DNA from: Gaoshiqia sediminis
Lineage (GTDB): Bacteria; Bacteroidota; Bacteroidia; Bacteroidales; Prolixibacteraceae
Length of the DNA: 64,000 bases
NCBI RefSeq assembly: GCF_025907915.1
Contig: NZ_JAPAAF010000002.1
Location: 186,001 to 250,000 of the forward strand
Direction of reading: 5' to 3'
In this document: one piece after another, positions 35,179-43,866 of the stretch
Layout: every line of letters starts with the position of its first letter
Position numbering within the stretch: position 1 is the stretch's first letter
Notes under the pieces: model-generated
Told to the model about the DNA's origin: nothing
The model's database searches: none
Seen by the model: only the letters and a program-made list of their open reading frames with translations
Program-made: the position numbers and the translations under genes

Positions 35179-37542
35179 ATGAAATTTAAAAAACTACTCT
35201 TATTAATTGCCCTTCTGCCAGTTCTGGCATTGGCTCAACAAAAGATAGCAGCCGAAGCCTTTCAGCTTTCGGAAGTGCGTTTACACGACAGCCCGTTCAG
35301 GCAGGCCATGATGGCCGACATGAACTACATCCTGGCCCTGGATATGGACCGATTGTTGGCGCCTTATCTGAAAGAAGCCGGTCTTCAGCCCAAAGCCGAA
35401 AATTACGGTAACTGGGAAAATACCGGTTTGGACGGTCATATTGGCGGTCATTACCTTTCTGCCCTTTCTAAAATGTATGCAGCAACCGGCGATGTGCGGA
35501 TGAAGGAACGTATGGACTATATGTTGTCGGAATTGAAGCGTTCGCAGGAAGTCAACGGCGATGGTTATTTGTCGGGAGTTCCTGGCGGAAAAGCGATCTG
35601 GCAAGACATCGCGGAAGGAAAGATTGATGCCGGTTCCTTTAGTCTGAACAAGAAGTGGGTGCCGCTGTACAACATTCATAAAATCTATGCCGGACTTTAC
35701 GACGCCTACGCTTTTGGAGGCAGCGACGAAGCCAAAGAAATGCTCATTCAGTTTACCGATTGGGCCATCCGTTTGGTGAAAGACTTGTCGGATGAACAAA
35801 TTCAGGATATGTTGCGCAGCGAGCACGGTGGGTTGAACGAGGTGTTTGCCGATGTGGCCGCGATTACCGGCGATGAAAAATACCTGGGACTGGCCCGCCA
35901 GTTTTCGCACAGAGCTGTTTTGGATCCGCTGTTGAAGCACGAAGACCACCTCACCGGTATGCACGCCAACACACAAATCCCGAAGGTGATTGGCTACAAG
36001 CGTATTGCCGAAGTGGGGGGCAACGAATCGTGGGCCGATGCTGCCCGTTTCTTTTGGGAAAATGTGGTTGACAAACGTTCTGTGTCGATTGGCGGCAACA
36101 GCGTTCGCGAACATTTTCATCCGGTTGACGACTATTCGGGCATGATTTCGAGCGAGCAGGGCCCCGAAACCTGCAACACCTACAACATGCTGAAACTGAC
36201 CCGGCAGCTGTTCCTGAGCGATCCGCAGGTAAAGTATATGGATTACTACGAACGGGCCTTGTATAACCACATCCTGTCAACCGAAGAACCCGAACATGGC
36301 GGCTTTGTTTATTTCACACCCATGCGCCCCGGCCATTACCGGGTGTATTCGCAGCCGCATACCAGTTTTTGGTGTTGCGTGGGCTCGGGCCTCGAAAACC
36401 ACACTAAATACGGCGAATTGATTTATGCCCACTCGGGCAACGACCTTTACGTCAATCTGTTTATTCCTTCAACCCTAAACTGGAAAGGAAAAGGCCTGGA
36501 GCTGGTGCAGGAAACCCGCTTCCCGGATGCCGAAACCAGCACACTATTTATCAATCCGAAAACGAAAAGCGAATTTACCCTTCACATCCGTTATCCGGAA
36601 TGGATGGATCGTGATGCTCTCCAGATAAAAGTGAACGGAAAAGAAGTGGCGTTTGCCGGTGCTCCTGGTGAGTATGTGGCATTGAAAAGAACCTGGAAGA
36701 AAGGTGACCGGGTCGATCTCGCCTTGCCCATGCATACTCGCGTTGAGCAGTTGCCCGATGGGAAAAATTACTACTCGTTCCTGCACGGCCCTATTGTGCT
36801 GGCTGCCAAAACCGATACCCTGAACATGGACGGACTATATGCCGATGATAGCCGCGGCGGCCACATCGCTGCCGGCGAGAAATACCCGCTCAACGAAATG
36901 CCGGTGATTGTTGCGCCCGAGGACCAGCTAACCTCCCTGGTAAAACCTGTAGCAGGAAAGCCGATGACTTTCAAACTCGAAAATTTATCCCCGGGAAAGT
37001 TTGCCAACCTGGAATTGATTCCTTTTTTTCGCTTGCATGAGTCGCGCTATGTTATCTATTTTCAGCGCCTGAGTGCCGATGAGCTGAAAGAAATGGACGC
37101 CAAAACAGCGATGGAAGAAGCCGCAAAAGCAGCGCTCGAACTAGCTACTGTTGATCTGGTTTTCCCGGGTGAGCAACAGCCCGAATCGGATCATTTTATC
37201 GAAAGTGAGCGTACCAATGCTGGCGTAACCCAAGGCAAGCATTGGCGCGATGCTACGGGCTGGTTCAGCTACCTGTTGACGGACAAAAATAAGGAGGCCG
37301 GGAAATTGCGCATCATGTACTTTGGCGCCGATAAGGACCGCCATTTCTGCATCAGTATCAATGGCGAAAAACTGGCCGATGTGAGCCTGGATGGCAGTAA
37401 AGGACCTGAATTTTATAGGGTAGATTATGAAATCCCGCAATCAATCATAGAGAAAGCCGATGGAAAACTTCGTGTGAAATTTGAAGCTAACCCCGGATCA
37501 GTAGCCGGAGGTATTTATGAAGTGAGGCTGATGAAAAGGTAA
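35179..37542 (+). CDS. GH127/GH146 beta-L-arabinofuranosidase
   Basis: The 787-residue exported protein (signal peptide ending near ALAQ20) has the (alpha/alpha)6 DUF1680 catalytic domain. The zinc-thiolate site of this family is visible: Glu330 and Cys332 in QGPETCNTYN, and Cys399-Cys400 in FWCCVGSG, with Cys399 the expected nucleophile. The spacing equals that of characterised GH127 enzymes. About 250 further C-terminal residues form beta domains, which favours GH146. The enzyme releases beta-L-arabinofuranose, known at tips of pectic arabinan and in arabinogalactan or extensin. It starts directly after the DUF6144-like gene. Confidence 0.9.
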   Translation: MKFKKLLLLIALLPVLALAQQKIAAEAFQLSEVRLHDSPFRQAMMADMNYILALDMDRLLAPYLKEAGLQPKAENYGNWENTGLDGHIGGHYLSALSKMYAATGDVRMKERMDYMLSELKRSQEVNGDGYLSGVPGGKAIWQDIAEGKIDAGSFSLNKKWVPLYNIHKIYAGLYDAYAFGGSDEAKEMLIQFTDWAIRLVKDLSDEQIQDMLRSEHGGLNEVFADVAAITGDEKYLGLARQFSHRAVLDPLLKHEDHLTGMHANTQIPKVIGYKRIAEVGGNESWADAARFFWENVVDKRSVSIGGNSVREHFHPVDDYSGMISSEQGPETCNTYNMLKLTRQLFLSDPQVKYMDYYERALYNHILSTEEPEHGGFVYFTPMRPGHYRVYSQPHTSFWCCVGSGLENHTKYGELIYAHSGNDLYVNLFIPSTLNWKGKGLELVQETRFPDAETSTLFINPKTKSEFTLHIRYPEWMDRDALQIKVNGKEVAFAGAPGEYVALKRTWKKGDRVDLALPMHTRVEQLPDGKNYYSFLHGPIVLAAKTDTLNMDGLYADDSRGGHIAAGEKYPLNEMPVIVAPEDQLTSLVKPVAGKPMTFKLENLSPGKFANLELIPFFRLHESRYVIYFQRLSADELKEMDAKTAMEEAAKAALELATVDLVFPGEQQPESDHFIESERTNAGVTQGKHWRDATGWFSYLLTDKNKEAGKLRIMYFGADKDRHFCISINGEKLADVSLDGSKGPEFYRVDYEIPQSIIEKADGKLRVKFEANPGSVAGGIYEVRLMKR

Positions 37543-37719
37543 TTGACCACCTGCTTATCGGAGGAAAGCTGACCCGCGCGGGATGGTATCCGATTGTGCG
37601 ATTCTGGTTTCTTCCGAACTTTTTCTATTTTTACGACACCCAATGGGGTACCGGCAGGTGGCTACAGGGCCGATTTGCCGGATGTGGAGGAACGAATAGA
37701 AAACTAATCTGCCTGGCTT

Positions 37720-40700
37720 ATGCGGTTTTACAGTACCATAGTGCTTGTTTTGCTGGTTTGTCTGGTCTCGGCTCAAAAGCGATTTTCTTTTGAGCACCTG
37801 ACCGTTGAAGATGGGCTGGCCAACAATTCGGTACGTACCATGTTTCAGGATCGCGAAGGGTATTTGTGGTTTGGCACCCTTAACGGCCTGAGCCGCTTTG
37901 ACGGACAGCAGTTCAAAACCTTCGAGTTCAGGCCCGACGACACGACTTCAATCAGTAGCAATAAAATCCGCGAAATTTATCAGGACGGTTTGGGTTACAT
38001 CTGGCTGATGACCTACGAAGACCAAGCCCACCGCTTCGATCCGGCAACGGAAACCTTCATTAACTTCCCGTCTGTTCTGGGAAAGGATGTGGCTGAAAGC
38101 ACGATTCATTTTATGTACGAATCGTCGCCCGGGGTGATGTGGTTGTATGTCAATGGGATGGGCTGTGCACGAGTCATTTCTTCAGCCGGGGCTTCCGAGT
38201 TAACCATTAGCTGGTTGAACAAAACGAATGTTTTGCCTTCGGACAATCTTAACTTTGTGAAAGCTGCCCGGCAAAGTGGCGTGTGGATTGGTACTTCTAC
38301 CGGCATGTGCTATATACCCGACGACCGTCTCCCGGAACGTGAATTTCACCGGGCCCGAAATTATCTCACCGATCCGGGGTACAGTGTTGTGAATATCTTT
38401 GAATCGGATAGCGCAATCTGGATTGGCTGTCAGATGAGCGAAATCTTTCAGATGAAGGACGAAAAGGTCAACCTGTTTTGGAAGAATGCCGCTTCTGCGT
38501 CCCGCGACCGCAGGGTCAGTTTTATCGATGGCACCCGGACCGGGAAAGTAGTGATCGGTACCCGCGACGGCCTTTGGCTGGTTGATGAGAAAAACAACGA
38601 AAGCAACTACCTCACCGCCCGAAACAGTGGTTTGGTCAACAATTACATCACCCTGGCCTACCGCGATCGGTACGATGATTTTTGGCTGGTGACCAACCAG
38701 CGGGGTGTTTGCCGTTTTCAGCCCGAAACCCGCGGGTTTACCAATTATCCGCTGCAACCCGAAATCCGGCAATCGATCCTGGAAGGGGAAAAGCAGATTT
38801 TTAAGGAGGATCATAACGGCCATTTGTGGGTAGGCATTTACGGCGGTGGCATTTCCCGTTTCGACCGCGAATCCGGGCTGTTCCACCAGTACCTGCATGA
38901 GGAGAACAACCCGGGCAGTTTATCTTCCAATTTGGTCCTTTCTATTTTTGAGGACCGTTCGGGTAACTTGTGGGCCGGCACGTACAAGCGAGGGGTGAAC
39001 AAGATTGATCTCCGGCAGAACAACTTTCACAATCGCACAGGTAATGCTGCTTCCACCGATTTTCAGGGGGAGGTGCGCGCCATTTTCGAGGATAGCCGCC
39101 AATGGATATGGACCGGGAATAAGCGAGGAGAAGTGGTGGTGTACAACCAGCAAATGAAGCCCTTGTTTGCCCTGAACGATTTATTGAACGGGCAGAAAAT
39201 CTCCACCGGCGTGTATGCTTTCGAGGAAGACCGCGACCGGAATATCTGGATCGGCACCAAAGGCGACGGCATATATGTGCTGACTAACCTTCCGAGAACC
39301 GGATTCCCAATCCCAAGGTCGCTCGAAACGGTGCATATCAGTAATTATTCCAATACAAAGGGAAATCTGTCGTTCAATGCTGTGTTCGATTTGCACGAAG
39401 ACCGGGCCGGGCAAATGTGGGTGGCCTTGTATCATGGCGGCGTGAATGTCATTCGTAACCCCCTGACCGAAAACCAGCAAATTTTGCATTACCTGGAAAA
39501 TGAGAACGACAAGTTTGCCATTACCGACAATCGGGTACGTTGTTTTCTGGAAGACTCGAAAGGAAACCTGTGGATTGGTACGGCCAGCGGATTGAATTTC
39601 ATGGCTGCAGAATACCGGGACACCGATAACAAAAAATTCCGGCAAATTCAACGGTCAGCACATCCGGGCAGTCTTTCTTACAACGATATCATTTGCATTT
39701 ACGAAGATTCGAACCAGGAAATATGGGTAGGAACCTATGGCGGCGGTGTAAATAAGTTGTTACCGGGATGGCCGGAAAGGTTTTCTTTTGAACAGATCTG
39801 GCAGAAAGATGGACTTTCGAGTAACCTGGTCCTGAGCATGGTGGAAGACAAGTGGAACAACCTGTGGATTGGGACCGACTTTGGATTGTGTAAATATGAT
39901 CGGGAAAACCGCTTGTTCGAAAATTATTATGCCTCCGACGGGCTGGGCGAGAACTCGTTTTCCGAAGGTCCTGCTGTTCTTACCTCATCTGGTCTGTTGC
40001 TTTTCGGGCACATTTCGGACATGGTTTGGTTCGATCCCAAAGACATTCAAAAGGAAGAAAGACAAGTTCCGATAGTGCTCACCAACCTAATGATAAACGG
40101 CGAAATCAACCAGGAAAAGCTGAATGAAGCCCGGCCTCACCTGGGTGATCCCGAGAAGCCATTGGTATTAAAGTACAACGAAAACTTTATCACCTTCGAG
40201 TTTGCCGCGCTTGACTTTAAGAGGCCTTCAAACATTCAGTATGCGTTTAAACTGGATGATTACGAGGAAAACTGGAACAACTCGGGCAACCTGAACCGGG
40301 CCATTTACCGCGATCTTCAACCCGGCGAGTATCTGTTCCGGCTAAAAGCGTCCAATAGCGATGGTCTTTGGGTGAACCCTGAAATGACACTGGCGATCAC
40401 CATCTTTCCCCCACCTTGGAAAACTACCTGGGCCTATCTGCTCTACTTGCTCGTAACTGTTGGCATATTTTTCCTGGCCCGACGCTTCATTCTTGAGCGG
40501 ATCCGCCTGAAGCACGAAGTGGCCTTTGAGAAACAACTGGCCGACGATAAACTGAAATTTTACACCAGTATCTCACACGAATTTAAAACGCCATTGGCAC
40601 TGATCCTGGGGCCGGTAGAGGATTTGCTGTCCGATAAAAACCTGCCGCCGAACGTGGCATCACCACTTAAGATGGTAAAGCGAAATACCCGTCGGTTGCT

Positions 40701-42135
40701 GGAGCTGATTGACCAATTGATGGACTTCCGCAAAATCCAGAAAGGCTTTTTCAAAGTGAATCGTTACACGGATGATGCCGTGCGTTTTCTGGATGAAATT
40801 TATCTCGCGTTTGTACCCTTGGCCGAAAGAAAGAGGATCAGTTTCCGGTACACACACCAGGCAGACTCGATAGAGGCCTCGCTCGATTACAAATCGCTCG
40901 AGAAAATCGTGTTCAATCTGTTATCCAATGCCTTTAAGTACACCGCCAGTGGGAAGACGATTGAACTGGTGCTGGACGTGGACGAGGAGGCTAAGCATCT
41001 GAATATTTCGGTGAAAGACGAAGGTGAAGGTATTCGCGAACAAGACCTGCCCCGGATTTTTGAACGGTTCAGTTTCGGTGGCCGCTCGCATTGGAAAGAT
41101 GAATCGGGTACCGGCGTGGGGCTTTCGCTCACCAAAGAGCTGGTGGAACTGCAAAACGGCTCTATCCGGGTGGAAAGCACGGTTGGACAGGGCAGTTGCT
41201 TTTGCGTTACCCTTCCCTGGCTGGTTGCCGAAACAGACATGCCGCAATCAGCGCCCGAAGAACCCGAATTGACATACACCAGTCAATACATCAGCGTGGC
41301 CGAAGACGATAGCGATGAGGAGACCGAAACCCACACCAAGACCAGTATGGTGCAAAAAGAAACCCTGCTGGTGGTGGAGGACAATACCGATTTGCGAAGC
41401 TGGCTGAGTACGCAACTGGGACAAAAATACCGGGTATTTCAAGCGGCAAATGGTCGCGAAGGGTTGGAACTGGCCAAAAAAGAAAGTCCCGACCTGATTA
41501 TTTGCGATATCATGATGCCCGAGATGGACGGCCTCGAACTAACCGGATTGCTGAAAAACGAATTTCACACCAGTCACATCCCCATTGTGTTGCTGACGGC
41601 CAAATCGCTGGAAGAACATAAAATTGAAGGCATTGAAACAGGTGCTGATGATTACATCACTAAACCTTTCAATATGCTCTATCTGCAAAAGCGGATCGAG
41701 AACATTTTGAGGCAGCGCAAACAGCTGAAGGAACGCTTCGGGCGCGACCTGGAAGCCGGGCCGAATGATTTGGCCCGAACCTCGCCCGACCAGGAGTTCC
41801 TCACCAAAGTGGTTACGCTGGTTGAAGAAAATTTGTCTGATCCTGATTTTTCCATCGACCAACTGTTGGAGCATTTTAATTTCGGGCGTACGGTGTTCTA
41901 TAAAAAGATGAAAGGCATTTCGGGCTATTCCCCCAAAGATTTTGTTCGCATCCTCCGGATGAAAAAGGCAGGGGCCTTATTGCGAGAGAATGATCTGAAT
42001 ATTAGCGAGGTTTGTTTTAAGGTTGGGTATAACGATTCAGATTATTTTAGTAAGCAGTTTAAAAGGCATTTTGGCAAAACTCCATCGGATTATAAAAAGG
42101 AATATTCTTTTGATCCTTCTAGTGTTTCGCTCTAA
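37720..42135 (+). CDS. Hybrid two-component system sensor-regulator (HTCS)
   Basis: A 1471-residue one-protein phosphorelay. A signal peptide (1-18) leads to a periplasmic sensor of two seven-bladed propellers (about 20-780) built from repeats such as DREGYLWFGTLNGLSRFD and EDSKGNLWIGTASGLN. A Y_Y_Y domain (about 835-895) and a membrane helix (about 903-921) follow. In the cytoplasm are the kinase H-box (SISHEFKTPLA, His953), the ATPase domain with DEGEGI and GTGVGLSL, a receiver (phospho-acceptor Asp1263 in IICDIMMPEMDG) and an AraC-type DNA-binding domain (about 1370-1466). These proteins sense specific oligosaccharides and switch on the nearby locus. Here it probably controls the RG-I genes downstream and perhaps the GH31-GH146 operon. 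Confidence 0.95.
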   Translation: MRFYSTIVLVLLVCLVSAQKRFSFEHLTVEDGLANNSVRTMFQDREGYLWFGTLNGLSRFDGQQFKTFEFRPDDTTSISSNKIREIYQDGLGYIWLMTYEDQAHRFDPATETFINFPSVLGKDVAESTIHFMYESSPGVMWLYVNGMGCARVISSAGASELTISWLNKTNVLPSDNLNFVKAARQSGVWIGTSTGMCYIPDDRLPEREFHRARNYLTDPGYSVVNIFESDSAIWIGCQMSEIFQMKDEKVNLFWKNAASASRDRRVSFIDGTRTGKVVIGTRDGLWLVDEKNNESNYLTARNSGLVNNYITLAYRDRYDDFWLVTNQRGVCRFQPETRGFTNYPLQPEIRQSILEGEKQIFKEDHNGHLWVGIYGGGISRFDRESGLFHQYLHEENNPGSLSSNLVLSIFEDRSGNLWAGTYKRGVNKIDLRQNNFHNRTGNAASTDFQGEVRAIFEDSRQWIWTGNKRGEVVVYNQQMKPLFALNDLLNGQKISTGVYAFEEDRDRNIWIGTKGDGIYVLTNLPRTGFPIPRSLETVHISNYSNTKGNLSFNAVFDLHEDRAGQMWVALYHGGVNVIRNPLTENQQILHYLENENDKFAITDNRVRCFLEDSKGNLWIGTASGLNFMAAEYRDTDNKKFRQIQRSAHPGSLSYNDIICIYEDSNQEIWVGTYGGGVNKLLPGWPERFSFEQIWQKDGLSSNLVLSMVEDKWNNLWIGTDFGLCKYDRENRLFENYYASDGLGENSFSEGPAVLTSSGLLLFGHISDMVWFDPKDIQKEERQVPIVLTNLMINGEINQEKLNEARPHLGDPEKPLVLKYNENFITFEFAALDFKRPSNIQYAFKLDDYEENWNNSGNLNRAIYRDLQPGEYLFRLKASNSDGLWVNPEMTLAITIFPPPWKTTWAYLLYLLVTVGIFFLARRFILERIRLKHEVAFEKQLADDKLKFYTSISHEFKTPLALILGPVEDLLSDKNLPPNVASPLKMVKRNTRRLLELIDQLMDFRKIQKGFFKVNRYTDDAVRFLDEIYLAFVPLAERKRISFRYTHQADSIEASLDYKSLEKIVFNLLSNAFKYTASGKTIELVLDVDEEAKHLNISVKDEGEGIREQDLPRIFERFSFGGRSHWKDESGTGVGLSLTKELVELQNGSIRVESTVGQGSCFCVTLPWLVAETDMPQSAPEEPELTYTSQYISVAEDDSDEETETHTKTSMVQKETLLVVEDNTDLRSWLSTQLGQKYRVFQAANGREGLELAKKESPDLIICDIMMPEMDGLELTGLLKNEFHTSHIPIVLLTAKSLEEHKIEGIETGADDYITKPFNMLYLQKRIENILRQRKQLKERFGRDLEAGPNDLARTSPDQEFLTKVVTLVEENLSDPDFSIDQLLEHFNFGRTVFYKKMKGISGYSPKDFVRILRMKKAGALLRENDLNISEVCFKVGYNDSDYFSKQFKRHFGKTPSDYKKEYSFDPSSVSL

Positions 42136-42314
42136 GTTTTTATTGGAGAAATCAAATTGAAAATATTTGAAAAATAGCTTCATGTGTCAATAAATTCAGG
42201 CATAAAAACAATTTGACCTGTTTTTTGTGTACAGAATTCCAGTTCTACCTAAACGGTTTGAGCGAACTTTGTAAAACATTAACCCAAGTTGTTGAGAATT
42301 AACTGACCTGAATT

Positions 42315-42563
42315 ATGACCACACTACTTTCAAACTTGAAAAAAGCAAGCCTGCCGACACTGGTAGCCTTGCTTTTTGCTCCTGCTGTTTCCGCTCAGAC
42401 GTTGCAGCCCAACCGTGACGAAACCTATCCTATAGCTATCAGCATCCCGATGGGAGAGGGGCCGGTCATCCGTGCCGGGGTCGAAATCCTACAGGTGCAA
42501 AAGTACCACGAAGATCCGGAAGAGGCCAGGTACGACCGTATTTTGAGAGAAGCCGCCGAATAA
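42315..42563 (+). CDS. Small exported protein, unknown
   Basis: An 82-residue protein with a clear signal peptide (residues 1-28, ending VSAQ) and a mature part of about 54 residues. The mature part is acidic and contains YPIAISIPMGEGP and an EDPEEARYDRILREAAE tail. No known domain is recognised. It starts 179 bp after the HTCS and ends 62 bp before the PL22-like gene. A near-match to the -7 consensus (GAACTTTG, 42264-42271) lies upstream. The signal peptide and codon use make it more likely a real gene than a chance frame. It might be a small periplasmic accessory or the remnant of a larger gene. Confidence 0.55.
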   Translation: MTTLLSNLKKASLPTLVALLFAPAVSAQTLQPNRDETYPIAISIPMGEGPVIRAGVEILQVQKYHEDPEEARYDRILREAAE

Positions 42564-42625
42564 ACCATTCTTTCGGGTTGAATTTCCAATAGATTATTCT
42601 TCCGGAAAAAACTAAACCAAATGAT

Positions 42626-43831
42626 ATGAAAGAAATCCACTTTTTTGCCTTTGCCCTGAGCCTGTTGCTTTGGGCTTGTCAAAGCCCGGACGTTCCGGTC
42701 CTGGAAACCGGCTCACAAACACCTATGCCCGATGCTTGGATTGATCAGGACACCGGTCATAAACTGATTCACCTGACGCCGAGGGAAGGAGAAAACCGCA
42801 GTTTCTACTTCCACAACAATCCCTTTTTACCGGCAACCAATACCGAGAATGCCAAAATGATCTTTTACGGAAGTGTTGACGGGGACATGCAGTTGTTTTC
42901 GGTTGATCTGAAAACACGGGAAACGGAGCAAATCACCCGGAAACAGGGAGTGTCGGGCGAGATTGTGGGTAAAAACGGACGCGAGGTTTATTACCAGTGT
43001 GGCGACAGTGTTTTCGCAACCGGCGTCGAGAATCACGAAACCCGGCTGATCTATGTTTTCCCCGATAGCATACGCGGGCGCATCACTACGCTGAACGCCA
43101 ACGAAACCTTGTTGGCGGGGGCCATCAGCTCGCCCGAAGAGGAAACCATTTTTAAGCAATATCCAGAGAAGCGCGATTTTTTTAACCGGGTGTACGAAGC
43201 CAGGTTGTTGCGTTCGCTTTTTACGCTGGACGTGAAAACCGGAGAAATGAAAAAAATCTATTCTGAAAATGCCTGGCTCAACCACATCCAGTTTTCGCCA
43301 ACCAACCCCAACTTGCTCATGTTCTGTCACGAAGGTCCCTGGCACATGGTTGACCGTATCTGGACAATCAACATTAATGGGGGTGGACCACAATTGGTGC
43401 ATAAACGAACGATGGACATGGAAATTGCGGGTCATGAGTTTTTCAGCCCCGGTGGAAATCGTATTTGGTTCGACCTTCAGATGCCGCGCGGTGCAACCTT
43501 TTTCGTTTGTGGTACCGATCTTGAAACCGGAGAAGAAAAACGCTATGAACTAACCCGTGACGAGTGGTCCATTCATTTTACCATTTCGCCCGACCAAACG
43601 CTCTTTGCCGGCGATGGCGGCGATCCCGGGCAAGTGGCCAAAGCCGAAGATGGCATGTGGATCTACCTGTTTCATCCCGAGGGAGACCGGTTCCGCTCCG
43701 AAAAGCTGGTCAATATGAAACATCACGGGTATAAGCTGGAGCCCAATGTTCATTTTTCTCCGGACATGAAATGGATCATTTTCCGCGCCAATTTCGAAGG
43801 CCGTTCCGATGTATATGCCGTTGAATTGTAA
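42626..43831 (+). CDS. Oligogalacturonate lyase-like PL22-family lipoprotein
   Basis: The 401-residue protein has a lipobox Cys18 (LLLWAC) and a seven-bladed propeller. Typical stretches are GHKLIHLTP, SFYFHNNPF, GHEFFSPGGNRIWFDL and LEPNVHFSPDMKWIIF. His270 and His376 are candidate metal ligands by comparison with PL22 lyases, which cleave unsaturated digalacturonate. Classical PL22 enzymes are cytoplasmic, whereas this one carries an export and lipidation signal, so it should act in the periplasm or at the outer membrane. Genes around it degrade rhamnogalacturonan, so the substrate may be an RG-I disaccharide rather than oligogalacturonate. Confidence 0.78.
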   Translation: MKEIHFFAFALSLLLWACQSPDVPVLETGSQTPMPDAWIDQDTGHKLIHLTPREGENRSFYFHNNPFLPATNTENAKMIFYGSVDGDMQLFSVDLKTRETEQITRKQGVSGEIVGKNGREVYYQCGDSVFATGVENHETRLIYVFPDSIRGRITTLNANETLLAGAISSPEEETIFKQYPEKRDFFNRVYEARLLRSLFTLDVKTGEMKKIYSENAWLNHIQFSPTNPNLLMFCHEGPWHMVDRIWTININGGGPQLVHKRTMDMEIAGHEFFSPGGNRIWFDLQMPRGATFFVCGTDLETGEEKRYELTRDEWSIHFTISPDQTLFAGDGGDPGQVAKAEDGMWIYLFHPEGDRFRSEKLVNMKHHGYKLEPNVHFSPDMKWIIFRANFEGRSDVYAVEL

Positions 43832-43866
43832 GAGGCCGAGTTGTAACAGATAGAAAAGAGATAGAT

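Noticed and set aside
35281-36270. 329-residue minus-strand frame
   Set aside because: Antisense to the GH146 gene, whose catalytic residues are all visible; no homology signal in the antisense frame.
37547-37661. CCACCTGC/GCAGGTGG inverted repeat before the HTCS gene
   Set aside because: Only 8 bp with about 100 bp between the arms; likely chance.
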